From assembly GCA_021841985.1 (NCBI GenBank), contig JAKCCP010000321.1, positions 1 through 12,939 on the forward strand: 12,939 nt of DNA, given 5' to 3'. Within the stretch, counting starts at the first letter, position 1, and every line of letters starts with the position of its first letter. The notes under the pieces were generated by a model. It searched no databases. It saw only the letters and a list, made by a program, of their open reading frames with translations, and was not told where the DNA came from. Below are positions 1 through 8,631 of the stretch, piece by piece. This DNA is from Pseudomonadota bacterium. Its GTDB lineage: Bacteria; Pseudomonadota; Alphaproteobacteria; Acetobacterales; Acetobacteraceae. Made by a program: the position numbers and the translations under genes.

Positions 1-198
1 TTACGTCGCCCGCTACGGCACGCTTTATGAACAGGTGGAGCGCGAGATGACGCCCTGTGATCTGACGCCCGACCTCGTCGCCCGGCTCGATGCGCCACGC
101 CGCGCCGCCTTGCCGCTCGCCGAACAGCCCGCCCGCCAGGCCTGGCGCGACCGGCGGCTGATGGCGCTCGCGGCCCACAAGGCGGGGCAGCTCTCGGC

Positions 199-202
<4 letters not shown>
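1..202 (+). CDS. 3' end of an unrecognised protein-coding gene (partial)
   Basis: Reading codons from position 2 gives an uninterrupted frame of 66 residues ending at the TGA at 200-202. It starts YVARYGTLYEQVEREM and ends HKAGQLSA. The frame is open to the left edge, so the true start lies outside the window. The stop overlaps the ATG of the following FAD oxidoreductase (ATGA at 199-202), which indicates co-translation in one operon. The visible part is soluble and rich in Ala, Arg and Leu, as expected for a helical C-terminal tail. I recognise no diagnostic motif and assign no function. Seen directly: the open frame and the overlap. Inferred: that it is a real gene, from its coupling and codon pattern matching the neighbours. 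Confidence 0.7.
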
Positions 203-1614
<1,412 letters not shown>

Positions 1615-1753
1615 CGATGTGGCTGGAGCGCATCGGCCGGCATGAAAATGCGCCGCGGGCGCGCTCGGCGGTTGCTTTCGCCGTGGTTCTGGCCCAGAAA
1701 CCGCCAACCGCCAATCCGCTGGCTGCATCTGGGACGACGCAAAGCAGGCCGCC
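1615..1753 (+). other. 139-bp intergenic leader before lptF
   Basis: This is the only sizeable gap before lptF and the likely site of a promoter for the LPS-export block, although no convincing -35/-10 pair is visible. It holds an 8-bp inverted repeat, GGCGGTTG (1667-1674) with CAACCGCC (1705-1712), separated by 30 nt. A competing right arm, AACCGCC, lies at 1699-1705 because the right side has a tandem CCGCCAA duplication. No T-tract follows, so it is not an obvious terminator. A weak AGCAGG-like ribosome site precedes the lptF ATG. Confidence 0.35.
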
Positions 1754-2893
1754 ATGCTCTCCGCGCTCCGACTTGGCCAGATCGACCGCTACCTGCTGGG
1801 CCAGCTCCTGGCCGGGCTGCTGGCCTCCACTGGCGGGCTGGTCGCGCTGATCTGGCTCACCCAGTCGCTCCGGTTCATCGATCTCGTGGTCAATCGCGGC
1901 CTCTCGCTGGTGGTGTTCCTCCAGCTCACCGGTCTCCTGATCCCGAGCTTCGTCGCCGTCATCCTGCCGATCACCACCTATGTCGTGGTGCAGTTCACCT
2001 ATCAGCGCCTGGCGAGCGACCGCGAGCTGACGGTGATGCGCGCCGCCGGCCTTTCCTCTTACGCCCTCGCCCGCCCGGCGATGATGCTGGCGATGATCGC
2101 GGTCGCCACCTGCTTCGTCCTCGATGTCTGGGTGGTGCCCTCGGCCTCGGCGGCGTTCCGCGAGGAACAGTTCCGCATCCGCAACCGCATGGCCGCGTTC
2201 ATGCTCCAGGACGGGGTGTTCACCCAGGTCTCCGACGACATGACGGTCTATGTCCGCAAGCGCGATTCGGACGGCACGCTGCACGGGGTGATGATCGATG
2301 ACGCGCGCCAGAAGAACGCGCATGCGACGATTCTCGCCCGCCGCGGCCGCTTCCTCCCCTCCACCGACGCCCCCCGCGTCTTGCTCCTCGACGGCACCCG
2401 CCAGGAGATCGACCATCAGACCGGGCGGCTCAACATCCTCACCTTCGCGCAGAACGTCATCGATCTGACCTCCAACAAATCGACCGCGCAGCGCTTCCGC
2501 GACGCGACCGAGATGTCGCTCGGCGAATTGCTGCATCCCGACCCGGCGGTGGTCGCGGCGCATGATAGGTCGAAATTCATCGTCGAGGCGCATCGCCGCC
2601 TCACCGCGCCGCTCACCGCCGCCTCCTTCGCCTTCGTTGCCCTGGTCGCCGTGCTGCGCGGCGCGTTTCAGCGCCATGGCGGGCTTCTGCGGCCCTTCCT
2701 CGCCGTGCTCGTCGTCGTCGGGCTGCTCGCGCTCGGCCTGATGATCGCCAATCTCGCGGCGCGCGTGCCGGCGCTGATCCCGCTGATCTGGGTGCATGCC
2801 ATCGCCCCCGGCGTGGTCTGCGCCTGGATGCTGTTCGTGCCCGAACTCCGCCTCGGCCGCCTTGTCACCCTCGCCCCCGGCGCGGCGGCATGA
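1754..2893 (+). CDS. lptF: LPS export ABC transporter permease LptF
   Basis: The 379-residue YjgP/YjgQ-family membrane protein is one half of the LptB2FG inner-membrane transporter, which pulls lipopolysaccharide out of the inner membrane and pushes it onto the LptC-LptA bridge. The N-terminal IDRYLLGQLL opening, the TQSLRFIDLVVNRGLSL segment (about residues 36-52) and the RELTVMRAAGLS cytoplasmic coupling region facing LptB are typical. Hydrophobic segments lie at roughly 15-40, 55-80, 100-125 and three more from about 295 to 370. Between them is a hydrophilic beta-jellyroll-like periplasmic region with VRKRDSDGTLHGVMIDD. Its length matches the family (about 360-390). It overlaps lptG by ATGA, so the partners are translationally coupled. 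The ATG at 1754 places the first conserved residues at the usual distance from the start. Confidence 0.95.
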   Translation: MLSALRLGQIDRYLLGQLLAGLLASTGGLVALIWLTQSLRFIDLVVNRGLSLVVFLQLTGLLIPSFVAVILPITTYVVVQFTYQRLASDRELTVMRAAGLSSYALARPAMMLAMIAVATCFVLDVWVVPSASAAFREEQFRIRNRMAAFMLQDGVFTQVSDDMTVYVRKRDSDGTLHGVMIDDARQKNAHATILARRGRFLPSTDAPRVLLLDGTRQEIDHQTGRLNILTFAQNVIDLTSNKSTAQRFRDATEMSLGELLHPDPAVVAAHDRSKFIVEAHRRLTAPLTAASFAFVALVAVLRGAFQRHGGLLRPFLAVLVVVGLLALGLMIANLAARVPALIPLIWVHAIAPGVVCAWMLFVPELRLGRLVTLAPGAAA

Positions 2894-4002
2894 TCGTCGC
2901 CGCGACCTTCCTCCGCTATGTCTCGCGGGTTTTCATCTTCGCCGTCCTCACCATGGTCGCGGCGCTCTCCGGGCTCGTCGCCCTGTTCGATTTCATCGAA
3001 CTCCTGCGCCGCGCCGCGACCCGCCCGCAGGCGACCTTCGCCATCGTCTCCGAGATCGCAGCACTCCGTCTCCCCTGGGAGGCGATGCAGATCCTGCCGT
3101 TCGCGGTGCTGCTCGGCGGGATCTCGGCGTTCTGGCGCCTGACCCGCTCCTCCGAGCTGATCGTCGCGCGGGCGACCGGGCTTTCGGCGTGGCAGTTCCT
3201 CGCCGGCCCGGTATTGTGCGCGATCCTGCTCGGCGCCGCCGCGACCGCCGCGGTGACGCCGCTTTCGGCGGTGATGCTGGCCCGCGCCGAAGCGCTCGAC
3301 AACACCTATCTGACCGCGACCGGCGGGCCGCTTTCGCTCGCCGGCGGCCAGCTCTGGCTGCGCCAATCCGACCACGCCCTGGTCTCGGACGGCGTTTCGA
3401 TCATCCACGCCGAGCAGGTGGCGCTCGCCCGCCGCGTGCTCTCGGTCAATGAGGTCAGCGTTTTTCGCCTGGCGCCGCATGACCAGCTTTTGCAGCGCAT
3501 CGAGGCGCGGCGCGCGGTGCTCGATCGCGGCAGTTGGCGGCTGGAGGAGGCGCGGGTGATCTCCGCCGACCGGCCGCCCGATCCGGCGGGGACGATCCTG
3601 TTGCCGACCGATCTCACCGTTGCGCGCGTCGAGGAGAGTTTCGCCTCGCCGGACACGCTCTCGTTCTGGAAGCTGCCGGATTTCATCGCACTCCTGGAAC
3701 GCTCCGGGTTTTCCGCGATCCGCCACCGGCTGCGCTTTCAAAGCCTGCTCGCGCTGCCGGTCCTGGCGGCGACGATGACGCTGGTCGCGGCCGGGTTCTC
3801 GATGCGCCCGGCGCGGCGCGGCGGCACCGCGCGGATGATCGGGAGTGGCGTCTCCGCCGGCTTCGCGCTGTTCCTGATCTCCAAGGTCGCCGAGGAATTC
3901 GGCGGCTCCGGCGCGCTGCCGATCGTCCTCGCCGCCTGGGCGCCGGCGGCGGCGGGGCTGATGCTGGCGATCGCGCTTCTGCTTCATCTGGAAGACGGCT
4001 GA
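2890..4002 (+). CDS. lptG: LPS export ABC transporter permease LptG
   Basis: The 370-residue second permease of LptB2FG is a paralogue of LptF. It has the expected N-terminal helix (MIVAATFLRYVSRVFIFAVL), the LFDFIELLRR segment, a RSSELIVARATGLS coupling motif near residue 95 equivalent to the LptF RELTVMRAAG region, and a long periplasmic domain (about 130-270). Three C-terminal membrane segments follow, including the GFSMRPARRGG and LISKVAEEFG stretches characteristic of LptG. It starts within the lptF stop (ATGA) and ends 3 bp before lptD, so lptF-lptG-lptD read as one transcript. The ATPase LptB and the bridge proteins LptA and LptC are not in the window and must be encoded elsewhere. Length and topology are normal and nothing looks broken. 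Confidence 0.95.
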   Translation: MIVAATFLRYVSRVFIFAVLTMVAALSGLVALFDFIELLRRAATRPQATFAIVSEIAALRLPWEAMQILPFAVLLGGISAFWRLTRSSELIVARATGLSAWQFLAGPVLCAILLGAAATAAVTPLSAVMLARAEALDNTYLTATGGPLSLAGGQLWLRQSDHALVSDGVSIIHAEQVALARRVLSVNEVSVFRLAPHDQLLQRIEARRAVLDRGSWRLEEARVISADRPPDPAGTILLPTDLTVARVEESFASPDTLSFWKLPDFIALLERSGFSAIRHRLRFQSLLALPVLAATMTLVAAGFSMRPARRGGTARMIGSGVSAGFALFLISKVAEEFGGSGALPIVLAAWAPAAAGLMLAIALLLHLEDG

Positions 4003-4005
4003 GCG

Positions 4006-6273
4006 ATGCCGCGCCGGGCCCGGGGGGGTCTCCTCGCCACCCTTGCGGGCGCGATCGCGATCACGTTCGCGACAAGCGCCTTCGCGCAGACCACCATCCC
4101 CGGCTTCACCCCGTTCGCCAAGCCGCAATACGGCACCAGCCTGAACAAGGAGCCGATCAAGCCGAACGAGGCGGTGTCCTTCACCGCCGATCAGATCGTC
4201 TATAACCGCGACGCCAGCATCGTCACCGCGACCGGCCATGTCGAGGCCTGGCAGAACGACCACGTGCTGCGCGCCGACAAGATCGTCTTCGACCGCAACA
4301 CCAATGTCGTCGCCGCCTCCGGCCATGTCGTGCTGCTGGAGCCCGATGGCGAGGTGTTGTTCGCCGATTACGCCGAGCTGACGCAAGGGATGCGCGAGGC
4401 GGTGCTGCGCGGCATGCGCATGCTCTTGGAGGAAAACACCCGCATCGCCGCCAACGGCGCGCGGCGCACCGACGGCCAGTACAACGAGCTGAGCCGGATG
4501 GTCTACTCGGCCTGCACGCTCTGCAAGGACGATCCCACCAAGCCGCCGGTCTGGCAGATCGACGCCTACTCGGCGGTGGATGATCTTCAGGCCAAGCGGA
4601 TGGAGTTCCAGGACGCGACGGTGGAACTGCTTGGCGTGCCGATTTTCTACATGCCCTATTTTTCCACCGCCGACAGTTCGGTGAAGCGCGAAAGCGGTTT
4701 CCTCGCCCCGGACGCCGGCTCCAACACCTTCATCGGCAGCTTCTTCGCGCTGCCCTATTACTACGTCATCAATAATTACTCGGACATCACGATAACGCCC
4801 TGGATCGACAGCGGCATGGACCCTCAGCTCGACACGCTGTACCGGCAGAAATTCAATAACGGCCAGATCAAGCTCGAAACCGCCATCGCCTATGACGAAA
4901 ACGCGATGCAGGGGCTGTTCTTCGGCTCCGGCGATTTCACCTATAATGAAAACTGGCGCTACGGCTTCAATATCAACGAGGCCAGTTCCGCCAATTACAT
5001 GCGCGATTTCTTCATCTCCGGCTATGGTAACGATGTGCTTTCCAGCACGACTTATCTTGAGGGCTTCGGCCAGGGCGCCTATTCCCGCCTCGATACCCAG
5101 TTCTACGAGGGCCTCCTCAATATCGTGAACAACAAGGAGCTGCCCTATGTCATGCCGCGCTATCTTTATGATTATGTCGGAAACCCGGATTCCCTCGGCG
5201 GGTATGTTACTTTCAATGGCGGCGGCTTCAATGTTTTGCGCTTCATCGGCACCAATACCCAGCGCGTCAATGGCACCCTCTCCTATAATCTGCCGGAGAC
5301 GGGACCGCTCGGGCAGGAATGGAATTTCCTCACCCGCTTCTATTCCGCCGGCTATCAGGCCCAGAGCCTCAACCAGATCCCGAATTTCAGCCGCTATACC
5401 CATGCCAATGTCGCCCAGGGCGAGCCGGTGGTGGCGGCGCGGCTGAACTGGCCGTTCTCGCGGAGCGACGGCGATGCGACGACGGTGCTGGAGCCGATCA
5501 CCCAGTTCGTCATCCGCCCCAACGGCTACGGCTTCACCTCACCCTATCTCATCCCCAACGAGGACAGTCTCGATCAGATGTTCACCGACGCCAATCTGTT
5601 CTCGATCAACCGCCTGCCCGGCATCGACCGCCTGGGTGGCGGCTCGCGTGCCGATCTCGGCATGCATTTCGCGTGGTTCGACGGCAGCCACGTCTTCGAT
5701 GCGCTGATCGGCCAATCCTATCGCACACAGACGGAATATGCGCTCTGGGGGCCGGGCACCGGGCTCGGCGGCAATATTTCCGACATCGTCGGTCGTGCTT
5801 ACTACGAACCCGCCGATTGGCTCAACGTCACCTATCGCTTCCGCCTCAACCACGACACCGGTCAGACCGAGTTCAACGACACCAGGCTCACCTTCGGGCC
5901 GCCGAATTTCCGCGTCGATTTCGGCTATATCTACAGCAACCTCGACCCCTTCTATTTCTATAATCAGTTGCCGACCATCCCGGCGCCATCCTACGCCCCT
6001 TATCAGTCGCTCAATTTCCCGCGCAACGAGGTTCTGGCCGGGTTGCAGACGAAATTTGGCAACTGGCGGGTCGGCGGCTATATCCAGCGCAACATGCAGC
6101 TCAACCAATTGGTCGCCTACGGCCTCGATGGCGGCTATGAGGATGATTGCTTCATCATTGCGTTGAACTACTTCGACCTGTTCACGAACTATAACGGCAT
6201 CAGCAATGTCCAGGCCTTGACCGTCAACATGACCTTCAAGACGCTGGGACAATTCGGCGTCCCGCTGATGTAG
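4006..6273 (+). CDS. lptD: LPS-assembly outer-membrane protein LptD
   Basis: This 755-residue beta-barrel translocon inserts LPS into the outer leaflet of the outer membrane together with the lipoprotein LptE. A Sec signal peptide (residues 1-27, MPRRAR start, AFA-Q cleavage) is followed by an OstA/LptA-like jellyroll (about 57-145, VSFTADQIVYNRDASIVTATGHVEA and similar repeats). The rest is a barrel rich in Tyr, Asn and Phe, with the conserved VPIFYMPYFS entry and KRESGFLAPDAG motif near 205-240. The mature part has three cysteines: C170 and C173 in a SACTLC pair and C715 in YEDDC. This fits an inter-domain disulfide scheme with one fewer Cys than the E. coli four. The stop of lptG lies 3 bp upstream and the start sits close after it. 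A G7 run lies in the signal-peptide coding region (4022-4028). Confidence 0.95.
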   Translation: MPRRARGGLLATLAGAIAITFATSAFAQTTIPGFTPFAKPQYGTSLNKEPIKPNEAVSFTADQIVYNRDASIVTATGHVEAWQNDHVLRADKIVFDRNTNVVAASGHVVLLEPDGEVLFADYAELTQGMREAVLRGMRMLLEENTRIAANGARRTDGQYNELSRMVYSACTLCKDDPTKPPVWQIDAYSAVDDLQAKRMEFQDATVELLGVPIFYMPYFSTADSSVKRESGFLAPDAGSNTFIGSFFALPYYYVINNYSDITITPWIDSGMDPQLDTLYRQKFNNGQIKLETAIAYDENAMQGLFFGSGDFTYNENWRYGFNINEASSANYMRDFFISGYGNDVLSSTTYLEGFGQGAYSRLDTQFYEGLLNIVNNKELPYVMPRYLYDYVGNPDSLGGYVTFNGGGFNVLRFIGTNTQRVNGTLSYNLPETGPLGQEWNFLTRFYSAGYQAQSLNQIPNFSRYTHANVAQGEPVVAARLNWPFSRSDGDATTVLEPITQFVIRPNGYGFTSPYLIPNEDSLDQMFTDANLFSINRLPGIDRLGGGSRADLGMHFAWFDGSHVFDALIGQSYRTQTEYALWGPGTGLGGNISDIVGRAYYEPADWLNVTYRFRLNHDTGQTEFNDTRLTFGPPNFRVDFGYIYSNLDPFYFYNQLPTIPAPSYAPYQSLNFPRNEVLAGLQTKFGNWRVGGYIQRNMQLNQLVAYGLDGGYEDDCFIIALNYFDLFTNYNGISNVQALTVNMTFKTLGQFGVPLM

Positions 6274-6332
6274 TATGGCGTATTGCGCATCCCGCTGGCC
6301 GAGCGATGCCGTGGTGAGGTAAGGTTCCGCCG
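6274..6332 (+). other. lptD-surA intergenic spacer with surA ribosome-binding site
   Basis: The 59-bp spacer has a purine-rich GAGGTAAGG at 6316-6324, 8 nt before the surA ATG, which fixes that start. An earlier in-frame ATG at 6306 runs into TGA after three codons and cannot be used. No terminator-like hairpin with a T-tract is present, so readthrough from lptD is likely. Confidence 0.5.
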
Positions 6333-7733
6333 ATGCCGCCGATCTGGAGGAAAACCCTGCCCCGCTTCCTGTTCCCGCTGGTGTTCGCGGCCCTGTTGCT
6401 CGCCGCCAGCCCGCTCCGCGCCGAGATGCTGCTCGCCCAGGCGACCGCCCCCGGCAACGCGAATGCCCCCGCCGCCAGGCCGCCCGCCAAGCACGAGGCG
6501 GCGGGCGATATCATCGATCCCGAGCAGGAATCGCGCATCGTCGCGGTCGTCAACGGCGATGTCATCAGCGCCCAGGACGTCGATAACCGCCGCCGCCTGT
6601 TCGCCCTCTCCAGCGGGCTTCCCGTCACCCGCGAGGTGCTCGACCGGCTGACGCCGCAGGTGGTGCGCGAGCTGATCGATGAGCGGCTCCGCCTGCAGGA
6701 GGTGCAGCGGCGCAAGATCGCCGTCACCGATAAGGACATCGCCGAGACCATCGGCAATCTCGAAAAGCGCAACAACATGCCGCCGGGGACGCTGGCGCGC
6801 CGGCTTGCCTCCGATGGCGCCGAGATCCACACGCTTTACGACCAGACCCGCGTGCAGCTCGGCTGGTCGCGCGTTTTGCGCGAACAGATCGGCGTCGCCG
6901 ACCGCGTCACCGAGCAGGACGTCAACGAGCAATTGCACATGATCAAGGCCGAGACCGGCCAGATGGAATATCATGTCGCGGAGATTTTCCTCCCCATCGA
7001 CGAGCCGGCGCGCGCCGCCGATACCCAGCGTTTCGCCGAAACCGTGATCCAGCAATTGCGCAATGGCGCGCCGTTCGCCGTCGTCGCGGCGCAGTTCAGC
7101 CAGAGCCAGACCGCCCTTCAAGGCGGCGATCTCGGCTGGGTGCGGCCCAACCAGCTCGAATCCCCGGTCGCCCACCTGGTCACCGAGATGCCGCCGGGCG
7201 CGATCAGCAACCCGGTGCCGGTCGCCGGCGGGCTCTCCATCGTCACCCTGCTCGCCAAGCGCCAGATCGGCAACGACCCCGCGACCCTGCTCAAGATCCG
7301 CCAGGTGTTCCTGAAATTCGCGACCCCGCTCGACCCCCAGAACCCGACCCAGCAGCAGCACGACATGCTGCTGCGGGCCAAACAGATCTCGACCACGGTG
7401 CATAGCTGCGACGCCATGGCGGCGGCCGACAAGGCGGCCGGCAATCCGCCGCGGCCCGACCCGGTCGATGTCCGCCTCGAAGCCATCAATCCGCCGGAAC
7501 TCCGCACCCTTCTCGGCAAACTCACCGAGAACAAGCCGAGCGAACCCCTGGTGACCCAGGAAGGCATCATGGTGGTCATCGTCTGCGCGCGCGAGGAGCG
7601 CAATCTCGGCATGCCGTCCAAGGAAGAGGTGATGAACCAGCTCTTCAGCCAGCGCGTCGAACTGATCTCGCGCCAGATGATGCGCGATCTCCACCGCCGC
7701 GCCTCGATCGACCAGCGCATCGGAGGGGTTTGA
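6333..7733 (+). CDS. surA: Periplasmic peptidyl-prolyl isomerase / OMP chaperone SurA
   Basis: The 466-residue chaperone escorts unfolded outer-membrane proteins, LptD among its best-known clients, across the periplasm. The signal peptide spans residues 1-30 (MPPIWRKTLPRF, hydrophobic core, LRA-E cleavage). A low-complexity Ala/Pro stretch follows, then a SurA N-terminal helical domain (about 65-190, IVAVVNGDVISAQDVDNR, RELIDERLRLQEV). The parvulin domain is at about 210-310, with YHVAEIFLPI, FAVVAAQFSQ and GGDLGWV. A second, divergent parvulin-like region precedes the C-terminal helix. It holds two cysteines (C359, C418) that could form a periplasmic disulfide. Length is slightly above the E. 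coli protein (428). Its position directly after lptD is the classical arrangement. The start is supported by a ribosome site 8 nt upstream. Confidence 0.93.
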   Translation: MPPIWRKTLPRFLFPLVFAALLLAASPLRAEMLLAQATAPGNANAPAARPPAKHEAAGDIIDPEQESRIVAVVNGDVISAQDVDNRRRLFALSSGLPVTREVLDRLTPQVVRELIDERLRLQEVQRRKIAVTDKDIAETIGNLEKRNNMPPGTLARRLASDGAEIHTLYDQTRVQLGWSRVLREQIGVADRVTEQDVNEQLHMIKAETGQMEYHVAEIFLPIDEPARAADTQRFAETVIQQLRNGAPFAVVAAQFSQSQTALQGGDLGWVRPNQLESPVAHLVTEMPPGAISNPVPVAGGLSIVTLLAKRQIGNDPATLLKIRQVFLKFATPLDPQNPTQQQHDMLLRAKQISTTVHSCDAMAAADKAAGNPPRPDPVDVRLEAINPPELRTLLGKLTENKPSEPLVTQEGIMVVIVCAREERNLGMPSKEEVMNQLFSQRVELISRQMMRDLHRRASIDQRIGGV

Positions 7734-7790
7734 GAGAATAACGAGAAAGCTGTTCTTTTTGGAAAAAGAACCAAAAACTTTTTCCCCGTT
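7734..7790 (+). repeat. AT-rich palindromic repeat at the surA/rsmA junction
   Basis: A strikingly AT-rich patch sits in GC-rich DNA directly after the surA stop. It contains a perfect inverted repeat, GTTCTTTTT (7752-7760) with AAAAAGAAC (7763-7771), separated by only GG. The right arm can instead form a second hairpin, GGAAAAAG (7761-7768) with CTTTTTCC (7778-7785) around a 9-nt loop, so the two folds exclude each other. I recall similar palindromes in many intergenic regions of Acetobacteraceae genomes. That is memory, not a search. The rsmA frame runs through it from a TTG at 7759, inside the first palindrome. It could act as a terminator or attenuator for surA, or be an inserted dispersed repeat. 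Confidence 0.7.
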
Positions 7791-8631
7791 GGGCGGCGCC
7801 TGCGGCACTGCCCGCTCCGAGCCGTTGCGCGACGTCATCGCCCGCCATGGCCTGGCGGCGCGCAAGGCGTTGGGCCAGCATTTTCTGCTCGATCTCAACC
7901 TCACCGCCCGCATCGCCGCCGCCGCCGCGCCGCTCGCCGGCGTGCATGTGATCGAAATCGGCCCGGGGCCGGGCGGGCTCACCCGCGCCTTGCTCGCAAG
8001 CCCAGCCGCCAGCGTCACCGCGATCGAGATCGACCGCCGCGCGATCGCAGCACTGGCCGAATTGCAGCCCGCCGCCGGGGCGCGGCTCGCGGTGATCGAG
8101 GCGGACGCGCTCGGCCTCGACTATCCGGCGCTCACGCCGGCGCCGCGCGCGATCGTCGCCAATCTTCCCTATAATATCGCGACCCCCTTGCTGATCTCCT
8201 GGCTGCGCGCGGCCGGCGCCTTCGAGCGCCTGGTGCTGATGTTTCAGCTCGAGGTCGCGGAACGGATTTGCGCGCCGCCGGACAGCCCCGCTTATGGCCG
8301 GCTCGCGGTGCTGGCGCAGTTCCTCTGCGCGACCGATCTGGTCTTGCGTCTCCCGCCGGCGGCGTTCACCCCGCCGCCCGCCGTCGCCTCGGCGGTGGTT
8401 GTGCTGCGCCCGCATCCGAGCCAGCCGCCGCCAGCGCTCCGCGCCGCGCTCGAGCGGGTCAGTGCCGCCGCGTTCGGCCAGCGCCGCAAGATGCTGCGCC
8501 GCGCGCTCGCGCCGCTCGGCGGTGAGGCGCTGCTGGCCGCCGCCGGGATCGATCCGACCCGCCGCGCCGAAACCCTGAGCGTCGCGGAATTCGCGCGCCT
8601 CGCGGCGCTGCTCCTGGCGCGCGACGAATGA
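7759..8631 (+). CDS. rsmA: 16S rRNA (adenine1518-N6/adenine1519-N6)-dimethyltransferase RsmA (KsgA)
   Basis: RsmA dimethylates two adjacent adenines in helix 45 near the 3' end of 16S rRNA, using SAM, as a late small-subunit assembly step. Diagnostic motifs, numbered from the TTG at 7759, are PLRDVIARHGL, LGQHFLLD (38-45), the SAM-binding EIGPGPGGLT (66-75), an IEAD acidic motif, and the catalytic NLPY (135-138), then QLEVAER and FTPPPAVASAVV. Full length from here is 290 residues. The start is uncertain because no ATG or GTG exists before the first conserved residue. TTG codons at 7759 (inside the palindrome), 7789 and 7825 are all in frame. The one at 7789 (280 aa) gives an N-terminus closest to the family length. 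None has a strong ribosome site. It follows surA without the usual intervening pdxA. Confidence 0.92.
   Translation: MEKEPKTFSPLGGACGTARSEPLRDVIARHGLAARKALGQHFLLDLNLTARIAAAAAPLAGVHVIEIGPGPGGLTRALLASPAASVTAIEIDRRAIAALAELQPAAGARLAVIEADALGLDYPALTPAPRAIVANLPYNIATPLLISWLRAAGAFERLVLMFQLEVAERICAPPDSPAYGRLAVLAQFLCATDLVLRLPPAAFTPPPAVASAVVVLRPHPSQPPPALRAALERVSAAAFGQRRKMLRRALAPLGGEALLAAAGIDPTRRAETLSVAEFARLAALLLARDE

Noticed and set aside
2668..5403. A 911-codon open frame on the minus strand antisense to lptF, lptG and lptD
   Set aside because: It is the reverse shadow of GC-rich codon usage. The product is dominated by Arg, Gly, Asp, Glu, His and Ala with no recognisable domain, and it overlaps three well-supported essential genes over its full length.
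6189..8018. A 609-codon minus-strand open frame across surA and the start of rsmA
   Set aside because: It has the same antisense GC artefact composition, no domain and no independent ribosome site.
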